Positions 5,841 to 7,697 of a stretch of 7,697 nucleotides of DNA are shown here, piece after piece. The DNA is from Chloroflexota bacterium. Lineage in GTDB: Bacteria; Chloroflexota; Anaerolineae; Thermoflexales; Thermoflexaceae. Where the stretch lies: assembly GCA_030550075.1 (NCBI GenBank), contig JAUQQB010000130.1, positions 1-7,697 of the forward strand, given 5' to 3'. The translations under genes were made by a program, and so were the position numbers. How positions within the stretch are numbered: position 1 is the stretch's first letter; each line of letters starts with the position of its first letter. The notes below the pieces were generated by a model. That model did not search any database. It was given only the letters and a program-made list of their open reading frames with translations, and had not been told where the DNA came from.

Positions 5841-7391
5841 CTACTCCCATTCAATGGTCGCTGGGGGCTTGTGAGTGATGTCATAAAGCACCCGATTCAC
5901 CCCAGGGACCTCATTCACGATCCGTGTGGCCATGCGATCCAGAACCTCATGGGGAAGCGGAACCCAAGCGGCGGTCATGAAATCCTCCGTGGACACGGCT
6001 CGAATTGCCACGACTTCCTCATACGTGCGAGCATCCCCCATCACGCCGACGCTGCGCACCGGCAGCAGCACCGCGAAGGCCTGCGCAACGCGCTCCGCCC
6101 ATCCGGAGCGAATCAGCTCCTCCTGGACAATGGCGTCGGCCGCCCGCAGCCGCTCCAGCCGCTCCCAGGTGACCTCGCCCACGCACCGCACGGCCAGGCC
6201 GGGCCCCGGGAAGGGTTGTCGCTGAAGGAGCTCCGCTGGCAGGCCGAGGTAAGCTCCCAACGCCCGCACTTCGTCCTTAAACAGATACCGCAGGGGCTCG
6301 ATTAGCTCAAAGGAGAGATCTGGCGGTAGTCCCCCGACGTTGTGATGGGTTTTGATGCGCGCGGCGGCCCGCCGCTCGGGCCCCCGGCTCTCGATGACGT
6401 CTGGATAGAGGGTTCCCTGGGCAAGGAACCGGAAGGGGCCCAGCCGACGGGCATGTTCGGCGAAGACGGCGATGAAGGTGTGGCCGACCCGCACCCGCTT
6501 TTCCTCCGGATCCGTAACCCCCCGCAATGCCTCGAGGAATGTTTCCGCTGCATTCACTGCAACAACTGGAAGATCCAGCCCTCGCAGGGCGCGAACGACT
6601 GCTTCCGCTTCCCCCCGGCGCAATAACCCGGTGTCCACGAAGAGACAAGCGAGCTGATCGCCAACGGCGCGATGGACCAGCACGGCGGTCACCGTAGAAT
6701 CCACGCCTCCGGAGACCGCACAGAGCACCCGCTCATGCCCCGCTTGCTCCCGAATCCAGGCGATCTGTTCCTCGGCGATGGTCCCGGGGGTCCAGGTGGG
6801 CTGGCAGCCGCAGAGGTCCACGGCGAACCGGCGGAGGAGCTCCCGGCCCATCGGGGTGTGGGCGACCTCTGGGTGGAACTGCACGCCGTAGAGGCCCCGC
6901 CGGGAGTCGCCGATAGCGGCCAGGGGCGCGTTGGGGGAACGGGCCATGGCCTGGAAGCCGGGGGGGAGGGCTTCCACCCGGTCCCCGTGAGACATCCAGA
7001 CGGTCATGGGCGAGGGGAGGCCCTGCCAGAGCGGATCTTCCGGCCTCAGGATCTCGACCTCCGCCCGGCCATATTCCCGGGCAGAGGCGGGAGCCACCCG
7101 CCCGCCCAGAGCATGGGCCAGCAACTGCATCCCATAGCAGATCCCCAGTACCGGCTGACCACTTTCCAACACGTAAGCAGGGAGGAAAGGAGCTCCGGCC
7201 TCATAAACGCTGGCCGGCCCGCCGGAGAGCACGAACCCTTTGGGCCGGAGGGCCAGCACCTCCCCAGGATCAGCGTCCCATGGGAACAGCTCCGCATAGA
7301 CCCCGATCTCCCGGATGCGGCGGACGATGAGCTGCGCATACTGGGAGCCGAAGTCAAGAACCACCAGGGTGTCATGATGGGCACGGTTCAT
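5841..7391 (-). CDS. guaA: GMP synthase (glutamine-hydrolysing)
   Basis: GMP synthase converts XMP, ATP and glutamine to GMP in the cytoplasm, the last step of guanine nucleotide synthesis. The protein is 516 residues, the normal family length. The class I glutamine amidotransferase domain (about 8-195) shows the nucleophile Cys85 in GICYGMQ and His173/Glu175 in FHPEV. The ATP pyrophosphatase domain (about 205-400) has the P-loop SGGVDST at 227-233, then KTHHNVGG and RQPFPGPGLAVR. The dimerisation domain ends in the family signature KPPATIEWE. Start: ATG at 7391 gives MNRAHHDTLVVLDFGSQY, where homology should begin. The in-frame TTG at 7475 would add 28 uncharacteristic residues encoded by a hairpin and is rejected. 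The Shine-Dalgarno match is weak (GACGAGG about 7 bases upstream). All key residues are present and the gene looks intact. It converges on the RHS locus and has no partner gene in view. Confidence 0.97.
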   Translation of the reverse strand: MNRAHHDTLVVLDFGSQYAQLIVRRIREIGVYAELFPWDADPGEVLALRPKGFVLSGGPASVYEAGAPFLPAYVLESGQPVLGICYGMQLLAHALGGRVAPASAREYGRAEVEILRPEDPLWQGLPSPMTVWMSHGDRVEALPPGFQAMARSPNAPLAAIGDSRRGLYGVQFHPEVAHTPMGRELLRRFAVDLCGCQPTWTPGTIAEEQIAWIREQAGHERVLCAVSGGVDSTVTAVLVHRAVGDQLACLFVDTGLLRRGEAEAVVRALRGLDLPVVAVNAAETFLEALRGVTDPEEKRVRVGHTFIAVFAEHARRLGPFRFLAQGTLYPDVIESRGPERRAAARIKTHHNVGGLPPDLSFELIEPLRYLFKDEVRALGAYLGLPAELLQRQPFPGPGLAVRCVGEVTWERLERLRAADAIVQEELIRSGWAERVAQAFAVLLPVRSVGVMGDARTYEEVVAIRAVSTEDFMTAAWVPLPHEVLDRMATRIVNEVPGVNRVLYDITHKPPATIEWE

Positions 7392-7403
7392 CCGAAGCCT
7401 CGT

Positions 7404-7419
7404 CGGCAAAATGATGCCG
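7404..7419 (-). promoter_or_regulatory. Small hairpin just upstream of the guaA start
   Basis: In the guaA mRNA sense, CGGCA (7419-7415) can pair with TGCCG (7408-7404) across a 6-base loop, ending 12 bases before the ATG. It sits next to the weak ribosome binding site and could tune its accessibility. A 5-bp stem can arise by chance. Confidence 0.3.
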
Positions 7420-7428
7420 TGTGCTGCT

Positions 7429-7475
7429 TTGTTCCTCCTCCCCGCGGCCCGAAGGGTTGTGGGGAGGAGGAACAA
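7429..7475 (-). promoter_or_regulatory. Perfect 15-bp hairpin in the guaA leader
   Basis: TTGTTCCTCCTCCCC (7429-7443) is exactly complementary to GGGGAGGAGGAACAA (7461-7475), with a 17-base loop that contains a smaller CCC-GAA-GGG stem. In the guaA transcript sense the 5' arm carries CCUCCUCC and the 3' arm GGAGGAGG, which are anti-Shine-Dalgarno-like and Shine-Dalgarno-like. It ends 37 bases before the guaA ATG. No U-run follows on either strand, so a simple intrinsic terminator is unlikely. It could be an attenuator, a stability element or the terminator of an upstream transcript. Confidence 0.6.
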
Positions 7476-7514
7476 GTAGGGAATGTACTTTCCATGCTAA
7501 GCGCGGTCCATTGA

Positions 7515-7520
7515 ATCATA
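7515..7520 (-). promoter_or_regulatory. Possible -10 box for guaA
   Basis: TATGAT on the minus strand (plus-strand ATCATA) matches five of six bases of the bacterial -10 consensus, in a locally AT-rich stretch. A good -35 at 16-18 bases is not visible. If used, transcription would start near 7508 and place the 15-bp hairpin inside the leader. Confidence 0.25.
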
Positions 7521-7559
7521 AAATCCTTGGAAGTTGCGTGGTTGACCTTGTCCCTCGGG

Positions 7560-7587
7560 TTTTGGGGCTGGGTCGGGCGCTGAAGGC
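7560..7587. repeat. Degenerate 28-bp direct repeat, copy A, with hairpin
   Basis: The segment starts TTTTGGGGC and ends GCGCTGAAGGC, and matches 7670-7697 at 23 of 28 positions. Within and just beyond it, CTGGGTCG (7568-7575) pairs with CGACCCAG (7591-7598) across a 15-base loop. On the plus strand the stem could extend with G-U pairs. Confidence 0.55.
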
Positions 7588-7669
7588 ACTCGACCCAGTC
7601 TTCCAAAGTAACTATTCAGCCGTTCTACCGCAGTGTCTATACGGATCTAGGCGGTTTCCTCCTGGGGGC

Positions 7670-7697
7670 TTTTGGGGCCGAGCCGCGCGCCGAAGGC
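7670..7697. repeat. Degenerate 28-bp direct repeat, copy B, cut by the window end
   Basis: The segment starts TTTTGGGGC and ends GCGCCGAAGGC, 110 bases after copy A. The conserved parts are the leading T/G block and the GCGC-GAAGGC loop; the stem bases differ. A matching 3' stem arm, if present, would lie beyond the window. Confidence 0.5.

Noticed and set aside
4755..5850. Several overlapping long open frames on both strands in the intergenic region, including a minus-strand 114-codon frame at 5448-5792
   Set aside because: They are Gly/Pro/Arg-rich, mutually overlapping, lack recognisable motifs and have no good start context. They are typical chance frames in DNA with few A/T-rich stop codons.
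7389..7475. N-terminal extension of GuaA from TTG 7475
   Set aside because: The added 28 residues are not part of the family and are encoded by the leader hairpin. Homology begins just after ATG 7391.

Overview
The window looks like an accessory, polymorphic-toxin-type locus next to a housekeeping gene in a high-GC bacterium. Nothing fixes the taxon. The GC-rich codon use, the YD-repeat proteins with a Pro/Thr linker and the GuaA sequence would fit a Chloroflexota-like thermophile, but that is a guess.

Layout: (1) Bases 1-96 hold a G-run cluster and an in-frame stop just before a homology breakpoint. (2) Bases 100-1672 are a headless RHS/YD-repeat gene copy. It has about 293 codons of the C-terminal RHS core, a Pro/Thr linker and a papain/C39-like cysteine peptidase tip, and the tip is broken by a frameshift. 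(3) Bases 1776-2792 encode a membrane-anchored or secreted TolB/WD40-like beta-propeller protein with a strong ribosome binding site. (4) Bases 2783-4774 are a second, longer RHS/YD-repeat copy. Its core aligns without gaps to the first copy (100-978 versus 3674-4552, constant offset 3574, about 92-93% nucleotide identity by hand count). The two diverge exactly after the core-terminal Asp-Pro-Tyr-Gly, and copy 2 carries an unrelated 73-residue Cys-containing tip. (5) Bases 4775-5840 are about 1.07 kb of very GC-rich, inverted-repeat-rich DNA with no gene I can support. (6) On the minus strand, 7391-5841 is a complete guaA (GMP synthase), convergent with the RHS locus. Its leader contains a perfect 15-bp hairpin. 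(7) Bases 7560-7697 hold two copies of a degenerate 28-bp direct repeat, the first forming a hairpin.

Interpretation: bases 100-4774 resemble the tip-exchange architecture known from Rhs/polymorphic toxins, where a conserved core is joined to interchangeable C-terminal domains and displaced orphan cassettes sit beside the active gene. Here both copies lack a convincing N-terminus, so the window may show an array of core-tip modules or the remains of recombination, not an intact secreted toxin. guaA makes GMP from XMP and is functionally unrelated. The most distinctive items are the exact core/tip breakpoint, the frameshifted peptidase tip, the propeller gene lodged between the two cores, the G-quadruplex-like motif at the head of the truncated copy, and the hairpin in the guaA leader.
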